From NCBI RefSeq assembly GCF_013373365.1, contig NZ_CP035925.1, positions 496,001-560,000 on the forward strand: a stretch of 64,000 bases of DNA, written 5' to 3'. Source of the DNA: Lentibacillus sp. CBA3610 (GTDB lineage Bacteria; Bacillota; Bacilli; Bacillales; Amphibacillaceae). A model generated the notes under the pieces. That model did no database searches. It was not told the DNA's origin and worked only from the letters and a program-made list of their open reading frames with translations. The position numbers and the translations under genes were made by a program. This document shows, in pieces, positions 36,928 through 44,263 of this stretch. Numbering within the stretch: position 1 is the stretch's first letter; every line of letters begins with the position of its first letter.

Positions 36928-38457
36928 TGTAATGAAAAAATTTGAGGAAAAATGGACGTAGAATCGATTGTACAAAAAAAGAGCCCTCTTGGTACGATAG
37001 AGAGTGTCATCGATGACCTCGAATTAAGTACCTAAGGAGGACTCCTACAATGGATTTTACACAAAATGAACGCTTAGCACAAATCACAGAAAAAACACTT
37101 ATTATCGGTATCGATGTGGCTAAAAAGAAACATGTAGCTCGTGCCATTGACGACCGCGGTCGTGATTTAGCGAAACGTTTGGTGTTTGAGAATACCTTTA
37201 CAGGATTTAAACAATTGCTTAAATGGGCTCAGAACCTTGCTGATGAAACGAATAAATCCAACTTTATTTTTGGAATGGAGCCAACAGGCCATTATTGGCT
37301 GAATCTAGCTTATTATTTAAGGGCTCAGGAGCTACATGCCGTCGTCGTTAATCCCATGAAGGTGAAACGCACGAAGGAATTGGATGATGATTCACCAACC
37401 AAAAATGATACAAAAGATGCGAAAGTTATCGCTCAGGTAATGAGAGCTGGTCGATATCATGAACCAATCTTACTTGAAGGCATCTATGCTGAACTGCGGG
37501 AAGGCATGAAGCTTCATGACATGATGCAGGAGGATTTGTCCTCTATCAAAGCACAAATGCATAATGCGTTAGACCGCTATTTTCCAGAGTTTCTAACCGT
37601 ATTTAAAGATTGGACCGGAAAAGCTGCTCTTCACTTTCTCAAAGAGGGCTATCTTCCAGAGGACATCCAATCAAGTTCGGAAGAGGAACTGATGGGTGAA
37701 GTAAAACAGGCAACTAAGCGTGGCGTTGGAATCAAGCGCATCCAAGAGCTTAAACACGCAGCTGAAACAAGTGTAGGGCTAACAGTTGGTTTGACGATGG
37801 CACGTCAGGAGATTCGTTATTTAATCGATCAATATCAAGCTATACAGGAGCGCATCCAGGCTCACGAAGCACGACTCGAAGAACTTGTTCTTCAGGTTCC
37901 TGGAGCCAGTCAAATGATAGCGATCAAGGGCGTTAGTACGATTACAGTCGCTGGTCTTTTCGCGGAAGTCGGGGATTTATCCAACTATCGAGATCCACGC
38001 CAAATTATTAAGTTAGCGGGACTCAACCTTCAGATGAACCAATCCGGATATTTCAAAGGACAGACGACGATCACGAAGCGTGGCCGCCGTCGGTTAAGAT
38101 CCCTGTTATACCAAGTTGCGCGCCCTTTATCGATTCATAATGAAGGATTTAAAGAACTGCATCATTATTATAAAAACCGAGCAAACAATCCACTTACAGG
38201 GAAGCAATCCTACGTGGCTCTTAGTCGGAAGTTGATCAAGATATTTTTTGTGATAGGTACACGCAATTGCTCATTTGATGAAACACGTATGTTGAGGGAC
38301 ATCCCTCAATTGAAACCTTTACAGGAAGTCGCTTAATAAACACACAGAAATATAATACGTTGTCAATTACCCAGATTTATGTCTATTACAATCGAAGCAC
38401 GGATTAGCCGGTCGATATTACCTCCATTAGGGCATAGACCCACTTAAAAAGCATTCC
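36928..38457 (+). mobile_element. IS110-family insertion sequence (boundaries tentative)
   Basis: A single transposase gene with non-coding flanks and no long terminal inverted repeats, as for IS110. The 13-bp sequence TAAAAAGCATTCC occurs at 36915-36927 and again at 38445-38457, spanning about 1.5 kb, the normal size. I take these as tentative edges. The upstream flank (36928-37049) contains the palindrome GTCATCGATGAC (37006-37017) and could carry the bridge RNA known for IS110 elements. The downstream flank from 38337 holds no gene. Confidence 0.6.
37050..38336 (+). CDS. IS110-family transposase
   Basis: A 428-residue recombinase. The N-terminal RuvC-like DEDD domain shows IIGIDVAKKKHVARA (about residues 17-31), MEPTGHYW and VVNPMKVKRTKELDDDSPTKNDTKDAKV. 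The C-terminal Tnp20 domain, which supplies the catalytic serine, shows GVSTITVAGLFAEVGDLSNYRDPRQIIKLAGLNLQMNQSG and KRGRRRLRSLLYQVA. AAGGAGG lies about 8 bp before the ATG. It is intact, so the element may still be active. It interrupts the gene/repeat array right after repeat R9. Confidence 0.92.
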   Translation: MDFTQNERLAQITEKTLIIGIDVAKKKHVARAIDDRGRDLAKRLVFENTFTGFKQLLKWAQNLADETNKSNFIFGMEPTGHYWLNLAYYLRAQELHAVVVNPMKVKRTKELDDDSPTKNDTKDAKVIAQVMRAGRYHEPILLEGIYAELREGMKLHDMMQEDLSSIKAQMHNALDRYFPEFLTVFKDWTGKAALHFLKEGYLPEDIQSSSEEELMGEVKQATKRGVGIKRIQELKHAAETSVGLTVGLTMARQEIRYLIDQYQAIQERIQAHEARLEELVLQVPGASQMIAIKGVSTITVAGLFAEVGDLSNYRDPRQIIKLAGLNLQMNQSGYFKGQTTITKRGRRRLRSLLYQVARPLSIHNEGFKELHHYYKNRANNPLTGKQSYVALSRKLIKIFFVIGTRNCSFDETRMLRDIPQLKPLQEVA

Positions 38458-38764
38458 GGCATCCACACATGGTAAGTCGAACGAAGGAATGTACGCGCAC
38501 AATGACGCCGAGATAATGGAGGGTTCCACCACCATGTTTCAATTGTGGAGATCCAAAGTGCGATATATTTATTTCCTATTTTTGGAAAATAAGGTACCAA
38601 GCTTATTAGGCTAAATGGTATACTTCCATATTAATCCAATATTGGCGGTATTTTCCTTGACTTTACCGAATAGCTTCGATATCAGTAAGAGGAAATCGGA
38701 GAAAAACAACGATATTTTAAGATAATCGAAATATATTGAGGGAGGACGAAAAGGGTGTTTTTTT
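38458..38764. other. Gene-free stretch between IS110 element and next array unit
   Basis: No supported gene. It may contain the true right end of the IS and the remainder of the interrupted unit's leader. A GGGAGG Shine-Dalgarno site at about 38742 belongs to the next gene. Confidence 0.4.
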
Positions 38765-38989
38765 ATGCAGACAGATAATTTAAGGCTAAATAGTATAAGC
38801 CGTAGTTTTGTCATTTGTTTCATAATGCTTTTGTCTTTATTAATCCTCGATGCATATATTTTTCCTGAGAAGTCAGTATTATCAGAAATGCTAATTACAG
38901 GATTGGCTTGTATTTTAACAATTTTGTTGATAGTTCCTAGTTGGGTACAAGTATTTAAGTCCATTAAGCAGAGTCACAAAAACAATTAA
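38765..38989 (+). CDS. Small two-span membrane protein (74 aa)
   Basis: ATG 38765; 74 residues with two hydrophobic segments (about 14-31 and 41-61) and a basic tail. GGGAGGA lies about 18 bp upstream, somewhat far, so an alternative start in the same frame is possible. No family is recognised. Repeat R10 begins within 10 bp of its stop, so it is an array unit. Confidence 0.6.
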   Translation: MQTDNLRLNSISRSFVICFIMLLSLLILDAYIFPEKSVLSEMLITGLACILTILLIVPSWVQVFKSIKQSHKNN

Positions 38990-39050
38990 ACAATAGGGCG
39001 CAGTTGTCGAAGAAGTGCTGCGCCTGAATTGGGCCATATTGTTGAGTAAG
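38990..39050 (+). repeat. Array repeat R10
   Basis: TTAAACAATAGGGCGCAG, TTGTCGAAGAAGTGCTGCGCC, then TTGGGCCATATTGTTGAGTA: both arms and a full tail. Confidence 0.78.
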
Positions 39051-39135
39051 GAAATAAATAAACTGCTAATCAACGAAGCATTTCTTTTGTAATCGTACTA
39101 ACGTGAAAACAGAATTAAAATTATAGGTGGGAAAC

Positions 39136-40059
39136 ATGAGAAAAAGATTTAAACGTCTTATGCTGATAATATTTACGGGTATTATTTCAATTTTTGTGTT
39201 GATTCTTTCTGTGAGCTTTATTAATCATAAAATACAGTTATCAAAAGAAGAGGAACTATTTGCTCCGACTGGACAACTTGTAGAAGTAAATGGTCGTCAA
39301 ATGCACGTTTATACAGAAGGAAATGGAGAAGAAACACTAGTTTTTATGTCTGGTGGTGGCACGAGTTCACCTGTATTAGATTTTGTTGTTATTGAAAAGG
39401 CAGGTTATGGATTTAGCGAAGTCACAGATACTGACCGAGACATTGATACAATTCTATCCGAAACAAGAGAAGTTCTTTTAAAGTCAGGAGTTGAAGGTCC
39501 TTATATTTTATTTCCTCATTCTATGTCTGGCATTGAAGCCTTAAACTGGGCGCAAGTTTACCCCGATGAAATAAAAGCAATCATTGGATTAGATATGGCT
39601 GTTCCAGCTGCGTATGAGAATTTTGATATTAATATGTCGCTTGTTCGGTTAGGTGCTTTTGCTGCAAATACAGGATTAACTAGATGGATTACGAACCTAT
39701 CTGAAAGTGATGCAATAAAATATGGGACGTTGACAGATGAGGAGCAAGAATTATACAAAGCCATTTTTTATCGAAGAACATCGACTAAAAATATGATCAA
39801 TGAAATAAAAAATATTAAAGCAAATGCACAAAAAGTCAAAGAAGCTGGAACACCAAATGCACCTATACTTTTGTTTTCATCAAATGGTCAAGAAACAGGC
39901 TTTGATGAAAAAAAGTGGATTGAAATCCAAAATAATTTTAATAATAAGAACGATAACGCGAGCCTAATCGAGTTAAATTCGTCTCACTATATTCATAATA
40001 TTGACTATAGGCAAATAGCAAAGGAATCGGAAGAATTTATTGAAAGCTTAAATCGTTAA
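39136..40059 (+). CDS. Membrane-anchored alpha/beta hydrolase with probable internal deletion
   Basis: A 307-residue alpha/beta-hydrolase with an N-terminal membrane anchor (about residues 8-30). The nucleophile elbow reads FPHSMSG (Ser near residue 132) and the catalytic His is in SSHYIHNIDY near the C-terminus. ATG 39136 has AGGTGGG 4-5 bp upstream. One oddity: GGGTSSPVLDF runs straight into VVIEKAGYGFSE. Relatives have about 17 more residues there, the segment leading into the strand before the AGYG turn, so an in-frame deletion of roughly 50 bp is likely and the enzyme may be inactive. It is an array unit before repeat R11. Confidence 0.75.
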   Translation: MRKRFKRLMLIIFTGIISIFVLILSVSFINHKIQLSKEEELFAPTGQLVEVNGRQMHVYTEGNGEETLVFMSGGGTSSPVLDFVVIEKAGYGFSEVTDTDRDIDTILSETREVLLKSGVEGPYILFPHSMSGIEALNWAQVYPDEIKAIIGLDMAVPAAYENFDINMSLVRLGAFAANTGLTRWITNLSESDAIKYGTLTDEEQELYKAIFYRRTSTKNMINEIKNIKANAQKVKEAGTPNAPILLFSSNGQETGFDEKKWIEIQNNFNNKNDNASLIELNSSHYIHNIDYRQIAKESEEFIESLNR

Positions 40060-40096
40060 TAAAGGTGAAAGTCTAATTTCTATGTAGAGCTAATTT

Positions 40097-40165
40097 TCAC
40101 CAAACGGGCGCTTTCCTTGAATAATAGACGAGTGTTACTAAGCGAAAGGAACGGGTCTGTTGAAT
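40097..40165 (+). repeat. Array repeat R11
   Basis: TTCACCAAACGGGCGCTTTC, CTTGAATAATAGACGAGTG, then GAACGGGTCTGTTGAATAG tail. Confidence 0.75.
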
Positions 40166-40199
40166 AGTAACGTAATTTGGTCTGAAAGGTGGCTAATGT

Positions 40200-41045
40200 T
40201 TGAAACATAGGGTAGCGATTGTAACCGGAGCGAATTCTGGAATGGGTCTCGCCACCAGCATGGAATTAGTCCATAGAGGTTTTCACGTGATAATGGCATG
40301 CAGAAACAGTGAGCGTGGAGAAAAAGCATTGCAGCAAGTCAAACAACAAAGCCAAACGAATGATATAGAAGTAATGAAATGTGATCTGGGGTCATTGGGA
40401 AGTATCCGCACCTTCGCTGATCAATTCAAACAGCGTTACCAAACACTTGATGTGCTGATTAACAATGCTGGGGTTGTTAGCTTGAAACGAGAAACCACGT
40501 CTGATGGATTTGAGAGTATGATTGGCGTTAATCATCTCGGTCATTTTCTTCTGACTAATCTTCTTCTTAAACAGTTAAAAAATGCTGAACAAGGAAGAAT
40601 TGTCACGGTTTTCTCGGGTGCCCACAAGGCGGGTAAAATTCACTTTAATGATCCTCATTTAACCAAAAAATTTAACGTAGTAAAAGGTTATAGTCAATCC
40701 AAGCTGGCAAACATTTTATTCACCCGTGAGTTGGCAGCCCATCTAACAAACACTACGGTGACAGCAAACTGCCTTCACCCTGGAGCTGTTTCGACAAATC
40801 TTGGTGTTAACCGCAAGACCGGATTTGGTAAAGCCATCTATGCTGCATTACGGCCATTTTTTCTTACATCTGCAGAGGGGGCTGACACGACTATTTATTT
40901 AACTACAAGTCCGGATGTTGCTAAAATTAGCAGTGAATATTTTTATAAAAGAAAAATTATATCTACATCAGCTAAGGCAAAAGATAAAGCTCTTGCTGAA
41001 AAACTGTGGAAGTGGAGCGAGCAAGAGGTCGGCGGATTGGTTTGA
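40200..41045 (+). CDS. Short-chain dehydrogenase/reductase
   Basis: A 281-residue SDR of the retinol-dehydrogenase-like classical group. The cofactor motif is TGANSGMG (residues 8-15). NNAG is in VLINNAGVV, and the catalytic Tyr-x-x-x-Lys is YSQSKLAN, with the Ser-region residue replaced by the FSGAHK context. An Arg at the end of beta-2 (ACRNSER) suggests NADP(H). The start is TTG, with GAAAGGTGG about 12 bp upstream. It shares its array unit with the DoxX-like gene 37 bp downstream. Confidence 0.88.
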   Translation: MKHRVAIVTGANSGMGLATSMELVHRGFHVIMACRNSERGEKALQQVKQQSQTNDIEVMKCDLGSLGSIRTFADQFKQRYQTLDVLINNAGVVSLKRETTSDGFESMIGVNHLGHFLLTNLLLKQLKNAEQGRIVTVFSGAHKAGKIHFNDPHLTKKFNVVKGYSQSKLANILFTRELAAHLTNTTVTANCLHPGAVSTNLGVNRKTGFGKAIYAALRPFFLTSAEGADTTIYLTTSPDVAKISSEYFYKRKIISTSAKAKDKALAEKLWKWSEQEVGGLV

Positions 41046-41082
41046 AAATCAATCGTGAAATAAATAAGCAGGAGGCATACAT

Positions 41083-41457
41083 ATGAAATTGTTTTTTAGA
41101 ACACTATACTCGATACTTTTATTTGGAGCCGGTGTCTTGCATTTTGTCCATGAGCGAGGTTTCCGTAAGATTGTCCCCAAAACACTGCCCTTACGAAAGA
41201 CCATTGTGCTAGTTTCAGGTGTTTTTGAAATGCTTTTTTCCGTCTTGCTCTGGATGAAAAAAGGGCAACATATTACAGGAAAACTTTTAGCATTTTTTAT
41301 GATCGCTGTTTTTCCAGCAAATGTGTACATGGCTGTGAATAGAATATCATTCCGGCCGGGAAAACAAGCGAATCCTTGGATTCTATGGTTGCGTTTACCC
41401 CTGCAACTTCCACTGATTTTCGGGGCGTTAACGTTGGGAAGAAAAGAGAACGATTAG
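41083..41457 (+). CDS. DoxX-like four-span membrane protein
   Basis: A 124-residue protein resembling the DoxX-like/COG4270 family. It has a first helix with GAGVLHFVHERGFRKIVP, further helices, and the AVFPANVYMAVNR motif before the last segment. AGGAGG lies 9 bp before the ATG. It is the second gene of a two-gene array unit with the SDR, followed by repeat R12. Function is not established. Confidence 0.78.
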   Translation: MKLFFRTLYSILLFGAGVLHFVHERGFRKIVPKTLPLRKTIVLVSGVFEMLFSVLLWMKKGQHITGKLLAFFMIAVFPANVYMAVNRISFRPGKQANPWILWLRLPLQLPLIFGALTLGRKEND

Positions 41458-41464
41458 AGTATTC

Positions 41465-41540
41465 CAGAAACGGGCGCTATTCTTAAATAAGGATCAGCGT
41501 CAGTGTCTTATATGAAGGGTCACTTTGCGGAATAGCATAT
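41465..41540 (+). repeat. Array repeat R12
   Basis: CAGAAACGGGCGCTATTC, TTAAATAAGGATCAGCGTC, then CTTATATGAAGGGTC tail and GCGGAATAGC. Confidence 0.8.
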
Positions 41541-41584
41541 GCTAAGATTGAATCATGATATTGCTTAACGGGAGAGGCTTTATT

Positions 41585-41872
41585 TTGCAAAAATGCGAAA
41601 ACTGTAATGCAGCATTCAGTTGGAGTGAAATTTATAAATCGCTTTGGGCGGGTTATAAACCTATTAAATGTAACGAATGTGGTACAGGGCATAAAATAAC
41701 AATTTCGGGTAGAATAATTTTTGTTTCTTTGACGACCTTATCAATGGTGATCTTTGGTCTTTTTCTTTCGCCATTTAGGAGCATTTTAGTAACAATTGGA
41801 ATAGCACTTTTTATTTTAATCATTGGCTCTTTGTTGACCCCATTTTTTGTTACATATAAAAAATTTTCATGA
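41585..41872 (+). CDS. Zinc-ribbon membrane protein (TIGR04104-like)
   Basis: A 95-residue protein with an N-terminal zinc ribbon of two Cys pairs (CENC and CNEC, about 20 residues apart) followed by two membrane helices. This is the layout of the small cxxc_20_cxxc (TIGR04104) group common in Bacillaceae. I place the start at TTG 41585 (MQKCENCNAAFSW) because GGGAGAGG lies 7-8 bp upstream. The frame is open 30 bp further but without a better site. It is an array unit between R12 and R13. Confidence 0.75.
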   Translation: MQKCENCNAAFSWSEIYKSLWAGYKPIKCNECGTGHKITISGRIIFVSLTTLSMVIFGLFLSPFRSILVTIGIALFILIIGSLLTPFFVTYKKFS

Positions 41873-41923
41873 AGAAAGTATTTAAGTTATCGGATACACA
41901 AGATTCCTTGAAGTTGGCATATT

Positions 41924-41980
41924 AAGCAATCGGGCGCGCTAACCTAATAAGAATTGCGCCAATATCGCATATGAGGGTCA
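41924..41980 (+). repeat. Array repeat R13 (well preserved)
   Basis: AAGCAATCGGGCGCGC, TAACCTAATAAGAATTGCGCC, then ATATCGCATATGAGGGTC tail. Confidence 0.8.
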
Positions 41981-41996
41981 GAAGGAGTTGATATCC

Positions 41997-42194
41997 TTGG
42001 TCATTTTGGCAGAAGTATTACGTACAATTTCTTACGTAATACTTATTATTAGTGCTGGTTTCTTTTTACGACATTTGGAAAAGATTAAAAAGCAAAGAAA
42101 ACTTTTAACCTTTGAATTTATAATGTACATAATCATACAGGTTGCATTTGTCCTCTTTGCAATCAGTTTATTGATTTCGATATTTGTTAATTGA
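41997..42194 (+). CDS. Small two-span membrane protein (65 aa)
   Basis: TTG 41997 has GAAGGAG ending 9 bp upstream; an in-frame TTG at 41988 touches that site and is unlikely. The protein has two hydrophobic segments (about 2-22 and 42-62) separated by a basic loop (LEKIKKQRK). No family is recognised. Array unit between R13 and R14. Confidence 0.6.
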   Translation: MVILAEVLRTISYVILIISAGFFLRHLEKIKKQRKLLTFEFIMYIIIQVAFVLFAISLLISIFVN

Positions 42195-42213
42195 TTTCAA
42201 GACAGCTCTTATT

Positions 42214-42245
42214 TCAGTAATCGAGCGCAAGAACTGAATAATACT
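42214..42245 (+). repeat. Array repeat R14 (short)
   Basis: TTCAGTAATCGAGCGC, then AAGAACTGAATAATAC; the tail is missing and the core has A for G. Confidence 0.6.
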
Positions 42246-42280
42246 TGTGCTACTTTTGCTTGCAAGGGGGAGATTACGCT

Positions 42281-42556
42281 GTGCAAAAAAGGTTTATAAT
42301 ACTTGCCTATTTGTTATTCTTTGTACCTCTTATATTCATTGTAAATTTTATGTTTGATATTATTACGCTTGAAAAGATACAAGGATTGCCTGTATTTCTT
42401 CCTATAGTTTTTTGTTCTTTTGGTCTATTCTTTGCATCAAAAGCGTATCAAATTCAAAAGAGTACTTTGACGATTAGTGCTGTAATTGCAAATTTAGTCT
42501 TATTCTTATTTCCGTTTATTTATATGATTGGCGGAACAGCAGTATTTGGTGTGTAG
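42281..42556 (+). CDS. Small three-span membrane protein (91 aa)
   Basis: GTG 42281 follows AAGGGGGAG by 7 bp. The 91-residue hydrophobic protein has three predicted helices (about 4-24, 37-51, 63-88). No family is recognised. Array unit between R14 and R15; the repeat core begins 13 bp after the stop codon. Confidence 0.6.
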   Translation: MQKRFIILAYLLFFVPLIFIVNFMFDIITLEKIQGLPVFLPIVFCSFGLFFASKAYQIQKSTLTISAVIANLVLFLFPFIYMIGGTAVFGV

Positions 42557-42558
42557 TA

Positions 42559-42610
42559 TTCAATTATAGGGCGCAGTAATCGAACAAGAGTACAGTACGT
42601 CTGGCTGAAT
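42559..42610 (+). repeat. Array repeat R15
   Basis: TTCAATTATAGGGCGCAG, TAATCGAACAAGAGTACAG; the right arm is degenerate. Confidence 0.65.
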
Positions 42611-42641
42611 TAGAAGTGTATGAATTAGGGAGATGAATAAG

Positions 42642-42812
42642 TTGGAAATATTTATTTGGATGATAGTAATTGTGGTATTAGTCAGTTTAATTATGGGCAT
42701 TTATTCCACTAACAAACATTTTAAAGTAAAAGAGCGTGAGATCAAATTGGAACAGGAAAGATTAGAGTTGGAACGAAAAAGATTAGAATTAGAAGAGAAA
42801 AAATTTAAATGA
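42642..42812 (+). CDS. Small membrane protein with charged coiled-coil tail (56 aa)
   Basis: TTG 42642 to TGA 42812, with AGGGAG 9 bp upstream. One membrane helix (about residues 4-22) is followed by a strongly charged heptad-like tail (KLEQERLELERKRLELEEK). Such helix-plus-coil peptides are common hypothetical proteins in Bacillaceae; function is unknown. Array unit between R15 and R16. Confidence 0.6.
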   Translation: MEIFIWMIVIVVLVSLIMGIYSTNKHFKVKEREIKLEQERLELERKRLELEEKKFK

Positions 42813-42814
42813 TT

Positions 42815-42865
42815 TCTTCAATCGGGCGCGAGTCTGAAATAAGCCTTATAAGAGCCTGATAATTG
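42815..42865 (+). repeat. Array repeat R16
   Basis: TTCTTCAATCGGGCGCGAG, TCTGAAATAAGCC; the right arm is replaced by TAAGAGCCTG. Confidence 0.68.
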
Positions 42866-42898
42866 GATAACACTTAAGAATTCAAGAGGTGAAGGTGG

Positions 42899-43162
42899 AT
42901 GATTGTTTTAGCTGCATTATTGGTTATAGTCCCGTATTTAGTAATTACTAAAACTCAATTTTTTAATAATAAATATTCAAATAACAAATTGTTGACACAA
43001 CTGGGAATGGCTATATTAATGGCAACCATAACTATAAACACCCTTTTTACAAGTAATGTTGGAATGGCGTTGAAATATACCGTTGTAGGAGTAGGTATAA
43101 TGTCATTTATTGGTATTATAATTGAAATATTGATTTCAAAAAAACAACAAACTACATCATAA
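42899..43162 (+). CDS. Small multi-span membrane protein (87 aa)
   Basis: ATG 42899 follows GAGGTGAAGG. The 87-residue protein has three hydrophobic stretches (about 2-16, 35-50, 57-79) and a Lys/Gln/Thr tail. No family is recognised. Array unit between R16 and R17. Confidence 0.6.
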   Translation: MIVLAALLVIVPYLVITKTQFFNNKYSNNKLLTQLGMAILMATITINTLFTSNVGMALKYTVVGVGIMSFIGIIIEILISKKQQTTS

Positions 43163-43177
43163 TGTAACTAACTGCTT

Positions 43178-43243
43178 TATTCATTAATCGGGCGCGTTAA
43201 CCAAATAAATGTTTGCCGTAATCGGGGCAGATTGTTTAAGATG
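43178..43243 (+). repeat. Array repeat R17
   Basis: TTCATTAATCGGGCGCG, TTAACCAAATAAATG, then GCCGTAATCGGGGCAGATTG and TTTAAG tail. Confidence 0.72.
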
Positions 43244-43267
43244 AAATTTTAAAAGGGAGTGATTAGA

Positions 43268-43426
43268 TTGGATATTATTCATAGCGAAAGTCCCTCATAT
43301 AGTGCTTATCTTTTAATGATAGTGTTATCCTTGATTACTTTTAGAAAAGTTCAATGGGTGGAAACGAGAAAAGGTACTTTGAAAAAAGAAATACAACATT
43401 ATAGAAATTACAAAGATGGTGTGTAA
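43268..43426 (+). CDS. Small hypothetical protein (52 aa)
   Basis: TTG 43268 to TAA 43426, with AAAAGGGAGTG 8-9 bp upstream. It has one moderately hydrophobic segment (AYLLMIVLSLITF, about residues 12-25) and a basic C-terminal half. No family is recognised. It is retained because of the strong ribosome site and its place as an array unit between R17 and R18. Confidence 0.55.
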   Translation: MDIIHSESPSYSAYLLMIVLSLITFRKVQWVETRKGTLKKEIQHYRNYKDGV

Positions 43427-43429
43427 GTA

Positions 43430-43492
43430 TTCTTCAAACGGGCGCTTTTCTTTAATAAGGATGAGCGTCTATATCGCATATAAGGTCGAGGA
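43430..43492 (+). repeat. Array repeat R18 (well preserved)
   Basis: TTCTTCAAACGGGCGCTTTT, CTTTAATAAGGATGAGCGTC, then ATATCGCATATAAGG tail. Confidence 0.8.
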
Positions 43493-43536
43493 TATAGAGT
43501 AAGGAAACTAATTTGTTAAATTAAGGGTAATAGATA

Positions 43537-43863
43537 ATGGCAAACTTCTCGAGAATAAAATGTTCTCACGATTCCTATACGATGGAAGCGGACCATAGCG
43601 CTGATCCTCTGTGGTGTTCAAAGTGTGGCTGTAACCTTGATATTGATGATTTTCCTCTTTCTGATAAATTGAAATCTGAGTTAATAAATTGGGTCACCGA
43701 GTATGGGAAAATTTTAGAACAGACCGATTATGGCGAAAAAGTAAAACGTGATACGGCAATATTAGTTAAATCTCATGATGAAAAAGGATTGAGTTTGTAT
43801 CAAAAGTTAAAATTCGAGCTCGGAGATGGATATGAGGTAAATTATGTACATACATCACTTTGA
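43537..43863 (+). CDS. Zinc-ribbon-like hypothetical protein (108 aa)
   Basis: A soluble 108-residue protein with a CxH...CxxC arrangement (KCSHDSY, then WCSKCGCNLD at about residues 27-36) suggesting a small zinc site. A helical acidic region follows. No family name can be given. The Shine-Dalgarno site is weak (AAGGGTAA). It lies in the last array unit, before repeat R19. Confidence 0.65.
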   Translation: MANFSRIKCSHDSYTMEADHSADPLWCSKCGCNLDIDDFPLSDKLKSELINWVTEYGKILEQTDYGEKVKRDTAILVKSHDEKGLSLYQKLKFELGDGYEVNYVHTSL

Positions 43864-43887
43864 ACTCATCAATATGGGGAGTTTTAT

Positions 43888-43959
43888 TTGTTGATCTTAA
43901 ACATAATAATAGGTGTTTTGGCCATTTCACGGTGGATTGCTGGTAGGATTCAGTATTAA
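43888..43959 (+). CDS. Very short hydrophobic ORF (23 aa), possible remnant
   Basis: Tandem TTG codons at 43888 and 43891, with GGGGAG 7-8 bp upstream, open a 23-residue peptide that is hydrophobic then basic. It could be a truncated cassette gene or chance; it sits between the zinc-ribbon gene and repeat R19. Confidence 0.25.
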   Translation: MLILNIIIGVLAISRWIAGRIQY

Positions 43960-43979
43960 AGTTACTACTGGTCCGATTC

Positions 43980-44050
43980 TACAACAATCAGGCGCTTATC
44001 CTTAATAAGGAAAGCGCCAACTTGCATTTAACAGAATTTCTTGAATTAAT
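43980..44050 (+). repeat. Array repeat R19 (last copy)
   Basis: ACAACAATCAGGCGCTTATC, then CTTAATAAGGAAAGCGCC. The arms form a near-perfect hairpin with one bulged A. The 44051-44263 leader after it includes TTGACA at 44145 but no clear -10. Confidence 0.8.
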
Positions 44051-44263
44051 GAGCAGGTTAAACCGCTGTCCGGAATCGCACATATATGAGATGACAATCA
44101 TATCCAGGCGATCCCTCTTACAACAATACTTCTAATAGACAGATTGACATCATCATTTTACAATAGAAATAAGTTTCATAAGCAATATGATTAAATGTAC
44201 ACGGTTTGTTTGGCATAGCGCAATATAAAAATTGACATCAAACTGCATGATGAGGGATAAATC

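Larger units (their letters stand above)
33044..44040 (+). other. Integron-like array of single-gene units separated by a conserved repeat
   Basis: From cadD to 44040, every unit consists of one plus-strand gene (occasionally two) with its own Shine-Dalgarno site, followed by one copy of the same imperfect inverted repeat (R3-R19). Consensus parts are AATCGGGCGC, a spacer like CTTGAATAAGGA, AGCGCC or GCGCC, and a tail (ATATCGCATATAAGGG or GGGCCATATTGTTGAATAAG). No unit shows a clear promoter of its own except cadC. Cargo is unrelated from unit to unit and many proteins are tiny membrane proteins. The order gene-then-repeat mirrors integron cassettes. No tyrosine integrase is in the window, and no RYYYAAC/GTTRRRY core is evident. 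Confidence 0.75.

Noticed and set aside
33662-44050. Array repeats as classical integron attC sites
   Set aside because: No GTTRRRY/RYYYAAC core pair is consistently present and no IntI-type integrase is in the window; only the layout is similar, so I describe it as integron-like.
33662-44050. Array repeats simply as rho-independent terminators
   Set aside because: Most copies have hairpin arms but lack a T tract directly after the stem, and a conserved tail extends well beyond it. A secondary terminator role is not excluded.
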